From the NCBI GenBank assembly GCA_964346185.1, contig CAYFTR010000020.1, positions 1 to 27,909 of the forward strand: a DNA stretch of 27,909 bases, read 5' to 3'. The first letter of the stretch is position 1; the number at the start of each line of letters is the position of its first letter. Under the pieces are notes generated by a model. The model ran no database searches. It saw nothing but the letters and a program-made list of their open reading frames with translations, and was not told the origin of the DNA. Below, piece after piece: positions 8,841-17,538 of this stretch. The translations under genes were made by a program, and so were the position numbers. This DNA comes from JAAYJS01 sp964346185 (GTDB lineage: Bacteria; Bacillota; Clostridia; Eubacteriales; Eubacteriaceae).

Positions 8841-8861
8841 TTTATGCTATAATCGCATAAA
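8841..8861 (+). promoter_or_regulatory. Extended -10 promoter within perfect dyad
   Basis: A perfect -10 TATAAT (8848-8853) is preceded by TG-n (8845-8847), an extended -10 element. This fits the absence of a good -35 box at 17 bp. The -10 is flanked exactly by an inverted repeat TTTATGC (8841-8847) and GCATAAA (8855-8861), which looks like a repressor operator over the promoter. It sits 22 bases before the DUF1002 gene. Confidence 0.62.
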
Positions 8862-8882
8862 CTATATGAGAGGAATGAAGAA

Positions 8883-9749
8883 ATGAAAAAAAGAATAGTA
8901 GGTTTATTATTGGTATTTTTGCTGATATTCAGCCCGATTACGGTTTTTGCAGATGCCGTTGTCGGTGATACGATTGTTGTATTGGGAGCGGATCTAACCG
9001 CAGAGCAACGTAGCCAGATGTTACAACAATTCAATGCACCGAGCAATGCACAGATAGTAGAAGTGACCAATGCGGAAGAACACCGCTACTTGGACGGAGT
9101 GATTCCCGTGGCACAAATCGGATCTATTGCCATATCTTCGGTTAGTATTACATATACTTCCAAGGACTCCGGATTGAAGGTTCAGGTCAGCAATAACATT
9201 AACTACATTACCAAAGAGACCTATACCAATGCTTTGATGACCGCTGGTGTTAAAGATGCGGACATTATTGTGTCATCGCCCTACGAAGTTTCCGGAACGG
9301 CTGCCTTAACGGGTATTATGAAGGCTTACGAAATTTCTACCGGTACAGCGATTCCGGAAGAAGTCAAACAAGTTGCTAATGAAGAAATGGTGACCACCCA
9401 GGAACTGGCGGATGAAATCGGCGAAGAGCAGGCAAGCGATATAATTAATGCCATAAAAAAAGAAATTGCGGAGAAACAACCGCAAACAACAGAAGAGGTT
9501 CAAAATATTATCAACACAATTAACAACAATTACAACCTTAATTTGACACCTGAGCAATCTCAACAATTGTTAAGCTTGTTCGATAGAATGAAAGATGCTA
9601 ATATTAATTGGGATCAGTTATCCGATCAATTACAAAGATACTCGGATAAAGCAGGTGCATTTTTAGCCTCCCCCGAAGGAAAAAGTTTTTTGCAAAATAT
9701 CAAAGAAGCTTTTTCCGTGTTTATCGATTGGCTGTCAAGTTTATTTTAA
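8883..9749 (+). CDS. Secreted DUF1002 family protein
   Basis: Exported protein of unknown function (288 residues) that I recognise as a DUF1002 member, the family that includes Bacillus YpuA. A Sec signal peptide is clear: MKKR, hydrophobic 5-20, cleavage after V-F-A at residue 23. The segment about 30-175 carries the family core (VVLGADLTAEQR, RYLDGVIPVAQIGSIAISS, ALMTAGVKDADIIVSSPYEVSGTAALTGIMKAYE). The rest is rich in Gln, Glu and Asn and predicted helical. GAGAGGA (8868-8874) serves the ATG. It has its own promoter with an operator-like dyad, and its TAA stop abuts the next ATG. It may be retained at the cell surface; no catalytic motif can be named. Confidence 0.85.
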   Translation: MKKRIVGLLLVFLLIFSPITVFADAVVGDTIVVLGADLTAEQRSQMLQQFNAPSNAQIVEVTNAEEHRYLDGVIPVAQIGSIAISSVSITYTSKDSGLKVQVSNNINYITKETYTNALMTAGVKDADIIVSSPYEVSGTAALTGIMKAYEISTGTAIPEEVKQVANEEMVTTQELADEIGEEQASDIINAIKKEIAEKQPQTTEEVQNIINTINNNYNLNLTPEQSQQLLSLFDRMKDANINWDQLSDQLQRYSDKAGAFLASPEGKSFLQNIKEAFSVFIDWLSSLF

Positions 9750-9962
9750 ATGAAAGAATACAATATGGATCAAGAAAGATATAAAACAATATTAGACGCC
9801 TTTCTGGGCGATGCTCAATTAATGTTGCAACTAAACGAGTGTACATCTTTGGAAGAAGGGCACGCCGTTGTGGCAAAAAAAGTAAAAGATTTAACTTTGG
9901 AAGAATTTTCCGAAGCGATGCAAATTCTAAAAAGTGTTATGATCGCTCAAACCCAAAGTTAA
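9750..9962 (+). CDS. Small Nif11-like protein
   Basis: Small acidic helical protein (70 residues from ATG 9750, 65 from ATG 9765). Its pattern, FLGDAQLMLQLNECTSLEE followed by LTLEEFSEAM, resembles the Nif11-like domain that occurs in leader peptides of ribosomally made peptides and in stand-alone small proteins. There is no double-glycine site and no core peptide after the domain, so a peptide-precursor role is not supported. The first ATG follows the TAA of the DUF1002 gene without a gap (TAAATG), and neither ATG has a good ribosome binding site, which suggests re-initiation after the upstream gene. The gene is probably real because of coding-like composition and its tight junction; the family call is tentative. 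Confidence 0.6.
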   Translation: MKEYNMDQERYKTILDAFLGDAQLMLQLNECTSLEEGHAVVAKKVKDLTLEEFSEAMQILKSVMIAQTQS

Positions 9963-9983
9963 TACAGAGCATAATTAAATATT

Positions 9984-10021
9984 TTGATGACATCAAGGCA
10001 AAACAATGATAGAAGTTTTGC
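9984..10021. repeat. Two small inverted repeats upstream of uppS
   Basis: TTGAT/ATCAA (9984-9996, 3-base loop) is followed at once by GCAAAAC (9998-10004) and GTTTTGC (10015-10021). No T tract follows. They lie in the 100-base gap between the Nif11-like gene and uppS and may be regulatory or a weak terminator. No good promoter for uppS was recognised here. Confidence 0.35.
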
Positions 10022-10062
10022 ATTGATCTTGCACAATGGAGAATTATTAAGAAAGTAATCAT

Positions 10063-10770
10063 ATGAAAGAATTCCTTCGAAGTGAAAAATTACCCCATCA
10101 TATTGCGATGATTATGGATGGCAACGGTCGATGGGCAAAGCAAAAATTACAACCCCGTTTATTCGGACACAAAGCGGGTGTTGATACTTTTAAAAAAATG
10201 GTGAAAATTTGTTCCGATACGGGGCTTGAAGTACTGACCGTTTATGCCTTTTCTACGGAAAATTGGAAAAGAAGTCAGGAAGAAGTTGACGGGTTAATGA
10301 GCTTGGCATTAACTTATTTAAAAAAATATATAGCTGAATTACATGAGCATAATGTGGTTTTAAAAATAATCGGCGATGTAACCAAACTCAATTCGACCTT
10401 ACAGGAAGAAATTGCCCGTTCAGAAAAATTAACAGCAAATAATACGGGTATGATTCTCCAAATTGCCCTGAATTACGGTGGGAGAGAAGAGTTGCTCCAT
10501 GCCGTTAAAGGTTTAATAGCAGAGGGGTTAAAGATTTCGGAAATTACCGAAGAAAACTTCAAACAATACCTTTACACGAACAGCACTCCGGATCCGGATA
10601 TGATGATTCGAACAGGAGGAGAAAAGCGTTTAAGTAATTTTCTGTTGTGGCAAAATGCCTATACGGAATTTTTTTTCACCGAAACGTTATGGCCGGATTT
10701 TTCTGAAAAAGAATTAAAAAGTATGATAGACGCTTATATGCAAAGAGATCGACGTTACGGCGGTATTTAA
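10063..10770 (+). CDS. uppS: Undecaprenyl diphosphate synthase
   Basis: Cis-prenyltransferase that condenses isopentenyl diphosphate onto farnesyl diphosphate to make the C55 lipid carrier of cell wall synthesis (235 residues, slightly short but complete). The catalytic Asp19 lies in MIMDGNGRWA; FGHKAG, YAFSTENWKR, ALNYGGREE and MIRTGGEKRLSNFLLWQ are all present, and the end AYMQRDRRYGGI is typical. The ribosome binding site is weak (AAGAAAG, about 10050-10056). It heads the cluster uppS-cdsA-rseP-ispG-polC, of which uppS-cdsA are 12 bp apart. Function is certain by family. Confidence 0.96.
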   Translation: MKEFLRSEKLPHHIAMIMDGNGRWAKQKLQPRLFGHKAGVDTFKKMVKICSDTGLEVLTVYAFSTENWKRSQEEVDGLMSLALTYLKKYIAELHEHNVVLKIIGDVTKLNSTLQEEIARSEKLTANNTGMILQIALNYGGREELLHAVKGLIAEGLKISEITEENFKQYLYTNSTPDPDMMIRTGGEKRLSNFLLWQNAYTEFFFTETLWPDFSEKELKSMIDAYMQRDRRYGGI

Positions 10771-10782
10771 TAGGGAGGGGCA

Positions 10783-11592
10783 ATGGTAAAGAGAATCATA
10801 ACGGCAATTGTCGGCATACCGGTTTTATTCGCAGCTTTTTACTTAGGTGGCTATTTTTCCTTAGCTGTTTGTATTTTTTTAACGATTTTCGGACTGATCG
10901 AGTATACACAAGCTGTCAATCAATTAATGAAAAACACACCGATACAATCCGTAATGATAGTGGCGATGGGATTGGCAATTGTACTGTTTTCAAAATCCGA
11001 TTATTTTTCCCTAATGACGGTTTTTATGGCATTATTTCTTATTATTATCGTAGGGGAGATATTTTTTTATAAAAACAGGTCTCTTGCACGACCGGCATTA
11101 ACGCTGTTCGGTTTATTTTATATCCCGACCTTGCTTTCTCTGTTACTTGTTTTTGAAACCTTGGATAAAGGACAATATTATTTTTGGTTGGTGTTTGTCA
11201 TATGTTACACGACCGATACGGCTGCTTACTTCGTGGGTAAAAAATTCGGTAAAAGAAAGTTGGCGCAAGCACTCAGTCCGAATAAAACGATAGCCGGAGC
11301 TGTCGGTGGTACGGTATTTTGTACGATATTTACATTATTGTACGGCTTTGTACTCAATCGTAATTTTAATGTAAACTTACCCTGGGCGGTATATATTGTT
11401 GTGGGTGTTCTCGGATCCGTCATTGCCCAAATAGGGGATTTAACGGCTTCTTTACTTAAGCGTGAAGCCAATATTAAAGATTTCGGTTATATTATTTACG
11501 GACATGGCGGAGTCTTGGATCGTTTTGACAGTATTATTGCCGTATTGCCTTTTTTATACATCGTTTATGTACTCACAAACGGTTGGGCTTAG
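10783..11592 (+). CDS. cdsA: Phosphatidate cytidylyltransferase
   Basis: Integral membrane enzyme that makes CDP-diacylglycerol from phosphatidate and CTP, the entry point to phospholipid synthesis (269 residues). About seven or eight membrane segments are visible. The family signature is near the C-terminus: S-L-L-K-R, then KDFG, then GHGGVLDRFDS, with the metal-binding acidic residues kept. One deviation: the residue before GHGG is Tyr239, where most members have Pro. The GGGAGGGG ribosome binding site is strong. Its stop TAG is part of the Shine-Dalgarno of rseP, nine bases ahead, where most relatives carry dxr. Confidence 0.94.
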   Translation: MVKRIITAIVGIPVLFAAFYLGGYFSLAVCIFLTIFGLIEYTQAVNQLMKNTPIQSVMIVAMGLAIVLFSKSDYFSLMTVFMALFLIIIVGEIFFYKNRSLARPALTLFGLFYIPTLLSLLLVFETLDKGQYYFWLVFVICYTTDTAAYFVGKKFGKRKLAQALSPNKTIAGAVGGTVFCTIFTLLYGFVLNRNFNVNLPWAVYIVVGVLGSVIAQIGDLTASLLKREANIKDFGYIIYGHGGVLDRFDSIIAVLPFLYIVYVLTNGWA

Positions 11593-11601
11593 GAGGTATC
11601 A

Positions 11602-12360
11602 ATGTCAATTTTATTAACCCTGCTGATACTATCTCTGCTTGTTATTGTTCACGAGTGGGGGCATTATATTGTATCTAAAAAAATAGGGGTCGGTGTAGAG
11701 GAGTTTTCGATCGGACTGGGTCCGACTTTATATGCAAAAGAAGGTAAAGAAACCCTTTTTTCTATACGTGCTTTACCCCTTGGCGGTTTTTGTCGTTTAC
11801 GGGGCGAAGCGGAAGAAGATGAAAGCCGCATTGACAGGAAAGATACGACCGCTTATTTCAATCGAACAAAATTTGAACGTTTTTTAATTTTAGCGGCCGG
11901 TGCTACTATGAATTTTATTTTTGGAATTTTATGCCTCCTCATTTTAGGAATCATTCGAAGCGGATCTTTGTTGGGTGGTATTCAGAGCGGTTTAATAACC
12001 GCTTTTCAAATTTTTATAGCAATCTTTCAGGGATTGGCAATGCTCCTTACCGGCAGTGCGGGATTAAATGACGTCGCAGGACCGATCGGAATGGTGCAAG
12101 TGGTATCGGATGTAAGCACTTATGGTTGGACCGGTATCGGTTTGTTGACAGCCATACTTTCTATTAACCTGGGTATTATAAATTTGTTTCCCTTTCCGGC
12201 ATTGGACGGCGGTCAAATATTTATTCTTATAATTGAAAAAGTAATTGGTAAAGATCTACCGGAGAATAAAGTCGGAACGATTAATTTAATCGGCATGATG
12301 CTTTTATTAAGCTTGGCGGTGTTGGTAGCCATTAACGATATTAGACGCATAATCGGTTAA
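11602..12360 (+). CDS. rseP: RseP-like site-2 metalloprotease lacking the PDZ domain
   Basis: Intramembrane zinc metalloprotease of family M50 (RseP/RasP), which in relatives cuts membrane-anchored anti-sigma factors and leftover signal peptides. Zinc ligands are intact: H17-E18-W-G-H21 in the first membrane helix and L201-D202-G203 in the third. GAxxNF is present as GATMNF (100-105), as is GPIGMVQVV. It has only 252 residues, whereas relatives have about 340-450: the sequence goes straight from the second helix (ends about 120) into the SLLGGIQSG segment that normally follows the PDZ domain. The frame is unbroken, so this is a clean absence, not a frameshift. TAGGAGG precedes the ATG by five bases. 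Loss of PDZ may relax substrate gating; that is inference. Confidence 0.88.
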   Translation: MSILLTLLILSLLVIVHEWGHYIVSKKIGVGVEEFSIGLGPTLYAKEGKETLFSIRALPLGGFCRLRGEAEEDESRIDRKDTTAYFNRTKFERFLILAAGATMNFIFGILCLLILGIIRSGSLLGGIQSGLITAFQIFIAIFQGLAMLLTGSAGLNDVAGPIGMVQVVSDVSTYGWTGIGLLTAILSINLGIINLFPFPALDGGQIFILIIEKVIGKDLPENKVGTINLIGMMLLLSLAVLVAINDIRRIIG

Positions 12361-12398
12361 AAACAGTGCCTGTCAAGCAACAAAGAGGACGGATATAT

Positions 12399-13469
12399 AT
12401 GAGAAAAACCACTAAATTAGTACAAATCGGAAAAGTTGCCATCGGTGCGGGTCGACCCGTTGCCGTTCAATCTATGACCAATGTACCGACTGCCGATGTT
12501 GCAAAAACCGTGGAGCAAATTCAACAGCTGACGTTGGCCGGATGTGATATCGTTCGGGTTGCCGTACCCGACATGAAAGCGGCAAATGCCATTGGCACGA
12601 TTTCTTCTCAAATTAATATCCCTCTGGTTGCCGATATTCATTTTGATTATCGATTAGCCATAGAAGCCATGAAAAACGGAGCCGATAAAATACGCATTAA
12701 TCCAGGCAATATCGGCTCTCGATGTAAGGTCGAAGAAGTTGTGGCTGTAGCAAAGGATAAAAACATTCCGATACGTATCGGGATTAACGGCGGTTCGCTT
12801 GAAAAAGATATATTAGAGAAATATGGAAAACCTTCGGCCGAGGCGATGGTGGCAAGTGCCAAGCGACACATTGCTTATTTAGAAAGATGTTGTTACGACA
12901 ACATTGTGATATCTTTAAAAGCATCTTCCGTTTTACGAACGGTTCAAGCCTACGAATTGTTTTCCGAACTTTACGATTATCCGTTACATCTCGGTGTAAC
13001 GGAAGCGGGGCTGCCTCGTACCGCCGCGGTTAAATCCGCAATGGGTATGGGTACATTATTGATGAAAGGTATTGGAGATACCTTGCGGGTATCCATAACC
13101 GGTAATCCTTTGGAAGAAATTTATGTTGCCGGAGATATACTGCAGGCTTTGGGTCTTGAAAATCCCGATAAGCCGAAAATTCAGTTGATATCCTGTCCGA
13201 CTTGCGGACGTACGGAGATCGATCTGGAAGGCATTGCACAGGCTGTTTATAAAGGTATTAAAGATATACGAAAGCCGATAACCGTTGCGGTGATGGGGTG
13301 TGTTGTCAATGGCCCCGGCGAAGCTAAAGAAGCGGACATTGGCGTTGCCGGAGGAAAAGACAGAGGTGTCATTTTTAAAAAAGGAACCGTTTTGGGAACC
13401 GTTGCAGCGGATAAAATTGTTGACATTATTATTGAAGAAGTTTTAAATTACGAGGTTTCCGATGAGTAA
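12399..13469 (+). CDS. ispG: 4-hydroxy-3-methylbut-2-enyl diphosphate synthase
   Basis: Iron-sulfur enzyme of the non-mevalonate (MEP) isoprenoid pathway, converting methylerythritol cyclodiphosphate to HMBPP (356 residues, the normal bacterial length). The [4Fe-4S] ligands are visible: C266-P-T-C269, C301 in GCVVNGPGE, and E308. The barrel part has VQSMTNVPT, GCDIVRVAVPD and ADIHFDYRLA. The start at 12399 has GAGGA (12385-12389) nine bases upstream; a GTG at 12366 would add 11 unconserved residues. It overlaps polC by 8 bp (ATGAGTAA). Its presence says the MEP pathway is used, although dxr is missing from this cluster. Confidence 0.95.
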   Translation: MRKTTKLVQIGKVAIGAGRPVAVQSMTNVPTADVAKTVEQIQQLTLAGCDIVRVAVPDMKAANAIGTISSQINIPLVADIHFDYRLAIEAMKNGADKIRINPGNIGSRCKVEEVVAVAKDKNIPIRIGINGGSLEKDILEKYGKPSAEAMVASAKRHIAYLERCCYDNIVISLKASSVLRTVQAYELFSELYDYPLHLGVTEAGLPRTAAVKSAMGMGTLLMKGIGDTLRVSITGNPLEEIYVAGDILQALGLENPDKPKIQLISCPTCGRTEIDLEGIAQAVYKGIKDIRKPITVAVMGCVVNGPGEAKEADIGVAGGKDRGVIFKKGTVLGTVAADKIVDIIIEEVLNYEVSDE

Positions 13470-16400
13470 TTTATCTGAAAGAAGAAAAGCTTTCCGCCAT
13501 ATTCTAAAAGAATATAGGTTGCAGCTTGATTATATTGATTGTAAGGATAACGGCAATTTAATTGAAGTTGCCGTTAAAAATTGCGAAAAACTGGAACATC
13601 GAAAAATAAAAAGAGCCCTTGAATCCGTTTTCGATTATTCAGAACGTTTACAATTGATCGTCGAAAAACCTGCTTGCGAAATTTTCAGTCATGACAAAAT
13701 AAAGGAATTGCAAAATCGGTCCCACGATGAGGACAGTAAAAAACAGGAAAAAATTTTAGCTGAAAAAATGGCGAACATCAAAGCCGATCTTGCCAAGCAA
13801 AAACAGTCAAACACCAAGGGGAACGGAGTTCGACAAAACAGTGACACACTTTTCGGAAAAATAACCTTGGCACAAAGCAAGGGTTTGGGCGATATCATTT
13901 ACAAAGAGGGGATAACTGCCCAAGATACAAAAGTTAAAGTGAGCGGTGTGGCAAAAAATATCGAAATGCGTCCGATGCCCAGCGGTAAATCGACTTTAAT
14001 CCGATTTGCAATGGAGGATCGATCCGGTGCAGTGAACTGTAAAGCCTTTATTCCTCAAAAAAACTTTGAAGTTTTGGAGGAAGCACTGAAAGAGGGTGCA
14101 TTTTTTGATGCGGAAGGAACCTTTGATTATGATACATACGATAAAGAGATACTATTAAATTTATCGGGTTTAAAATGTGCCGAAGAACAGGTTCGAAAAG
14201 ACGATGCACAACTAAAAAGAGTGGAATTGCATTTACATAGTCAATACTCCGCCATGGACGGCATTGCAAAGGTAAAAGATATAATTGCCCAGGCAAAGGC
14301 CTTCGGTCACGACAGTATCGGTATTACCGACCACGGAGTGTTGCAAGCCTATCCGGAAATGATGGCTCTCAGTAAAGGAAGCGGGATCAAAGTACTTTAC
14401 GGTGTCGAAGCTTATATGATTGACGATTGCCAAAACATTGTTACCGGTAACAAAGATGCAAATTTCGATGACGAGTTTGTTTTTTTTGATCTAGAGACGA
14501 CAGGACTCATCGCCGGTCGGGATCGTATTATAGAAATTGCCGCCGTTAAAATGCGTAATCGTCAAATAGTTGATACGTTATCTCATCTGGTTACAATAAA
14601 AAGTAATATCCCCCCGCGTATTACGCAGTTGACAGGTATTACCAACGCCATGTTGGAAAAAGACGGTATCGAAGAAGAGAAAGCATTAAAAAACTTTATA
14701 GACTTTGCAGGAGATGCCGTTTTGGTAGCACATAATGCGGAGTTCGATATGAGTTTTTTGCGTATCGCCTTAGCAAAGTATCATCTCACATCAAGCTATA
14801 CTTATTTAGACACTTTGCAATTATCCAGAGCAATTTTAACCGATATCAGTAGACATAATTTAAAAAAATTGGCCTCTTATTTTAAGGTGGAAATGGGTAA
14901 CCATCACCGAGCTTTGGATGATTCGGTTTGTTCGACTAAAATACTCATCAATCTATTTAACCTTTCAGAGAAACGCGGTGCACTACGTATATCTGAACTC
15001 AACACCCTTATGAACAGGGAACAACACATAAAATATGCAAGACCTTACCACATTATACTGTATGCTCGAAACTTAAAGGGTTTAAAGGCATTGTACCAAT
15101 TGGTTTCCGAAGCACATACCGAGTACTTTTATAAAAACCCTCGAATGTTTCGTTCCATGATACAAGCACATAGGGAGAACCTGATAGTCGGTTCCGCATG
15201 TGAAGCAGGAGAGGTGTATAAAGCCGTCTTAAACCATTTCTCCGAAGAGAAATTAAAAGAAATCGTTACATTTTATGATTACCTGGAAGTTCAACCTTTG
15301 GGTAACAATGCTTTTTTATTGGAAGATATCTTAAACCATCGTGAAGAATTAATTGAAATTAATAAAAAAATTATCGCTTTGGGTGACAGATACCATAAAC
15401 CGGTCGTCGCAACGGGAGATGTACATTTTGTGCATCCTGAAGATGCTTTCTTCAGAGAAATTATTCAGGCGGGACAAAAGTATAAGGATGCCCATATTCA
15501 GCCGCCGTTGTATTACAGAAATACTGAAGAGATGCTCGATGAATTTAATTACATCGACAGGGAAAAGGCCTACGAGATAGTAGTCACAAATACACGTAAA
15601 ATTGCAGATCGTATCGAACCGTTGGATCCGATACCGAGCGGAGTATTCCCGCCGATTATTGAAGGATCGGATCGAGAAATCAAAGAAATGGTTTATGCCA
15701 AAGCCCACGACGTATACGGAGAAACCTTACCCGAAATGGTGGCACAGCGTATCGATAAGGAACTAACATCGATTATTGGCAACGGCTATTCGGTCTTATA
15801 TTTGATTGCTCAAAAATTAGTTGCTCGTTCCATAGAAGACGGTTATTTGGTCGGCTCTCGAGGATCTGTCGGTTCTTCTTTGGTTGCGATGCTTTGCGGT
15901 ATTACTGAAGTAAATTCGCTTGCACCCCATTACGTGTGTCCGCAATGCCATCATTTTGAATCCTTTGATTCAACACAAGTTGGTGTCGGACCCGATTTAC
16001 CCGATCAAAACTGCCCGAAGTGTAACCATCCACTTATAAAAGACGGTTTTGATATTCCCTTTGAAACCTTTTTAGGCTTTAAAGGCGATAAAGAGCCGGA
16101 TATCGACCTTAATTTTTCCGGGGAGTATCAGGGACAAGCCCATGCTTATACCGAAACACTCTTCGGAAAGGACAATGTTTTTAGAGCGGGGACGATATCT
16201 ACCGTAGCGGATAACACTGCTTTCGGTTATGTCAAAAACTATTTTGAAGACAAAGGGATTAACGTTCCCAAAGCCGAAGAAGAACGATTAAAAGTCGGTT
16301 GCACCGGAGTTAAACGTACGACGGGGCAACACCCCGGCGGTATTATCGTTGTTCCGAAAACAAAGGATATCCATGATTTTACACCGATACAATACCCGGC

Positions 16401-17538
16401 AGACGATAAAAACAGCAAAACCTATACTACCCATTTCGATTACCATTCTATAGAGGGGCGATTACTTAAATTGGATATTTTAGGTCACGATGATCCGACA
16501 ATGCTGCGAATGCTCAAGGATTTAACCGGAGTCGACCCTCAAAAGATAGCTTTGGATGATTCGAAAGTTTTAAGCCTTTTTACCGGAACAGAGGCATTAA
16601 ACCTGGTGAAAGAGGGATTCGATATACCATTAGGTATTTGCGGTATTCCCGAGTTTGGAACGGGTTTTGTCAGAGAAATGGTTATGGATACAAAACCCAA
16701 TACCTTTGCCGATTTAATTCGCATTTCCGGTTTGTCCCACGGGACCGATGTTTGGACCAATAATGCCCAAGAGCTGGTGCGTCAAAACATTGCGACAATT
16801 AAAGAAGTCATTTGTACCAGGGACGATATTATGATCGGTTTAATCGCCATGGGGTTGGAGCCGATTAAGGCTTTTACCATTATGGAAAAGGTACGAAAAG
16901 GTAGGGGACTTACCGAAGAAGAAGAAGCTTTAATGCGTGAAAATAAAGTGCCGGAATGGTATATTGATTCTTGTAAAAAAATTAAGTATATGTTTCCGAA
17001 AGCTCACGCAGCCGCTTACGTAACCATGGGCTTTCGTATCGCTTACTATAAGGTGTACCACCCATTGGCATATTATGCCACCTATTTTTCCGTACGGGCA
17101 AAGGAATTTGATATCGAAAAAATGACCAACGGTATCGATCATATTCGGGCATCGATGCAAGCCATTGCAGATATTCCTAAGAAAATGCGTTCACCGAAAG
17201 AAAATGCCCTTTATCAAAGTTTGGAAATTGCTCTTGAAATGGCGTGTAGAGGTTACAAGTTTTGGAATGTGGATGTTTATAAATCCCATTATAACGACTT
17301 TCAAATTGTCGATAACGGCTTGCGTCCACCTTTAAATATTGTAGAGGGTTTGGGAGATACGGTTGCAAAGGCAATTTGTGAAGAACGGCGGATGAAATCC
17401 TTCATATCAAAAGAAGATTTGCAAAAGCGTGCCAAAGTCAACCGAAGTTCCATGGAAAGACTGGAAACATTGGGAGCTTTAAGATCCTTGCCGGATTCCA
17501 ACCAGGTATCATTTATAGAATTGAGAGCACTATGCTAA
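13462..17538 (+). CDS. polC: DNA polymerase III alpha subunit, PolC type
   Basis: Replicative polymerase of Gram-positive bacteria with built-in 3'-5' exonuclease (1358 residues; Bacillus PolC is about 1437, so the N-terminal part is somewhat short). Domains in order: N-terminal region (1-150), OB fold (about 155-245), PHP domain starting at H257-L-H259-S and split by the exonuclease (D343-L-E345-T), zinc-binding Cys pairs (C826/C829 and about 851/854), palm catalytic P-D880-I-D882-LNF, then KAHAAAYVTMGFRIAYYK and a helix-hairpin-helix tail ending ALRSLPDSNQ. The last residues after SNQ differ from the usual short QLSLF-type beta-clamp-binding end. It overlaps ispG by 8 bp and the next gene by 7 bp, so expression is tied to lipid-precursor genes. 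Confidence 0.97.
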   Translation: MSNLSERRKAFRHILKEYRLQLDYIDCKDNGNLIEVAVKNCEKLEHRKIKRALESVFDYSERLQLIVEKPACEIFSHDKIKELQNRSHDEDSKKQEKILAEKMANIKADLAKQKQSNTKGNGVRQNSDTLFGKITLAQSKGLGDIIYKEGITAQDTKVKVSGVAKNIEMRPMPSGKSTLIRFAMEDRSGAVNCKAFIPQKNFEVLEEALKEGAFFDAEGTFDYDTYDKEILLNLSGLKCAEEQVRKDDAQLKRVELHLHSQYSAMDGIAKVKDIIAQAKAFGHDSIGITDHGVLQAYPEMMALSKGSGIKVLYGVEAYMIDDCQNIVTGNKDANFDDEFVFFDLETTGLIAGRDRIIEIAAVKMRNRQIVDTLSHLVTIKSNIPPRITQLTGITNAMLEKDGIEEEKALKNFIDFAGDAVLVAHNAEFDMSFLRIALAKYHLTSSYTYLDTLQLSRAILTDISRHNLKKLASYFKVEMGNHHRALDDSVCSTKILINLFNLSEKRGALRISELNTLMNREQHIKYARPYHIILYARNLKGLKALYQLVSEAHTEYFYKNPRMFRSMIQAHRENLIVGSACEAGEVYKAVLNHFSEEKLKEIVTFYDYLEVQPLGNNAFLLEDILNHREELIEINKKIIALGDRYHKPVVATGDVHFVHPEDAFFREIIQAGQKYKDAHIQPPLYYRNTEEMLDEFNYIDREKAYEIVVTNTRKIADRIEPLDPIPSGVFPPIIEGSDREIKEMVYAKAHDVYGETLPEMVAQRIDKELTSIIGNGYSVLYLIAQKLVARSIEDGYLVGSRGSVGSSLVAMLCGITEVNSLAPHYVCPQCHHFESFDSTQVGVGPDLPDQNCPKCNHPLIKDGFDIPFETFLGFKGDKEPDIDLNFSGEYQGQAHAYTETLFGKDNVFRAGTISTVADNTAFGYVKNYFEDKGINVPKAEEERLKVGCTGVKRTTGQHPGGIIVVPKTKDIHDFTPIQYPADDKNSKTYTTHFDYHSIEGRLLKLDILGHDDPTMLRMLKDLTGVDPQKIALDDSKVLSLFTGTEALNLVKEGFDIPLGICGIPEFGTGFVREMVMDTKPNTFADLIRISGLSHGTDVWTNNAQELVRQNIATIKEVICTRDDIMIGLIAMGLEPIKAFTIMEKVRKGRGLTEEEEALMRENKVPEWYIDSCKKIKYMFPKAHAAAYVTMGFRIAYYKVYHPLAYYATYFSVRAKEFDIEKMTNGIDHIRASMQAIADIPKKMRSPKENALYQSLEIALEMACRGYKFWNVDVYKSHYNDFQIVDNGLRPPLNIVEGLGDTVAKAICEERRMKSFISKEDLQKRAKVNRSSMERLETLGALRSLPDSNQVSFIELRALC

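Noticed and set aside
12366..12398. GTG at 12366 as ispG start
   Set aside because: It adds 11 unconserved residues; GAGGA at 12385 fits ATG 12399.
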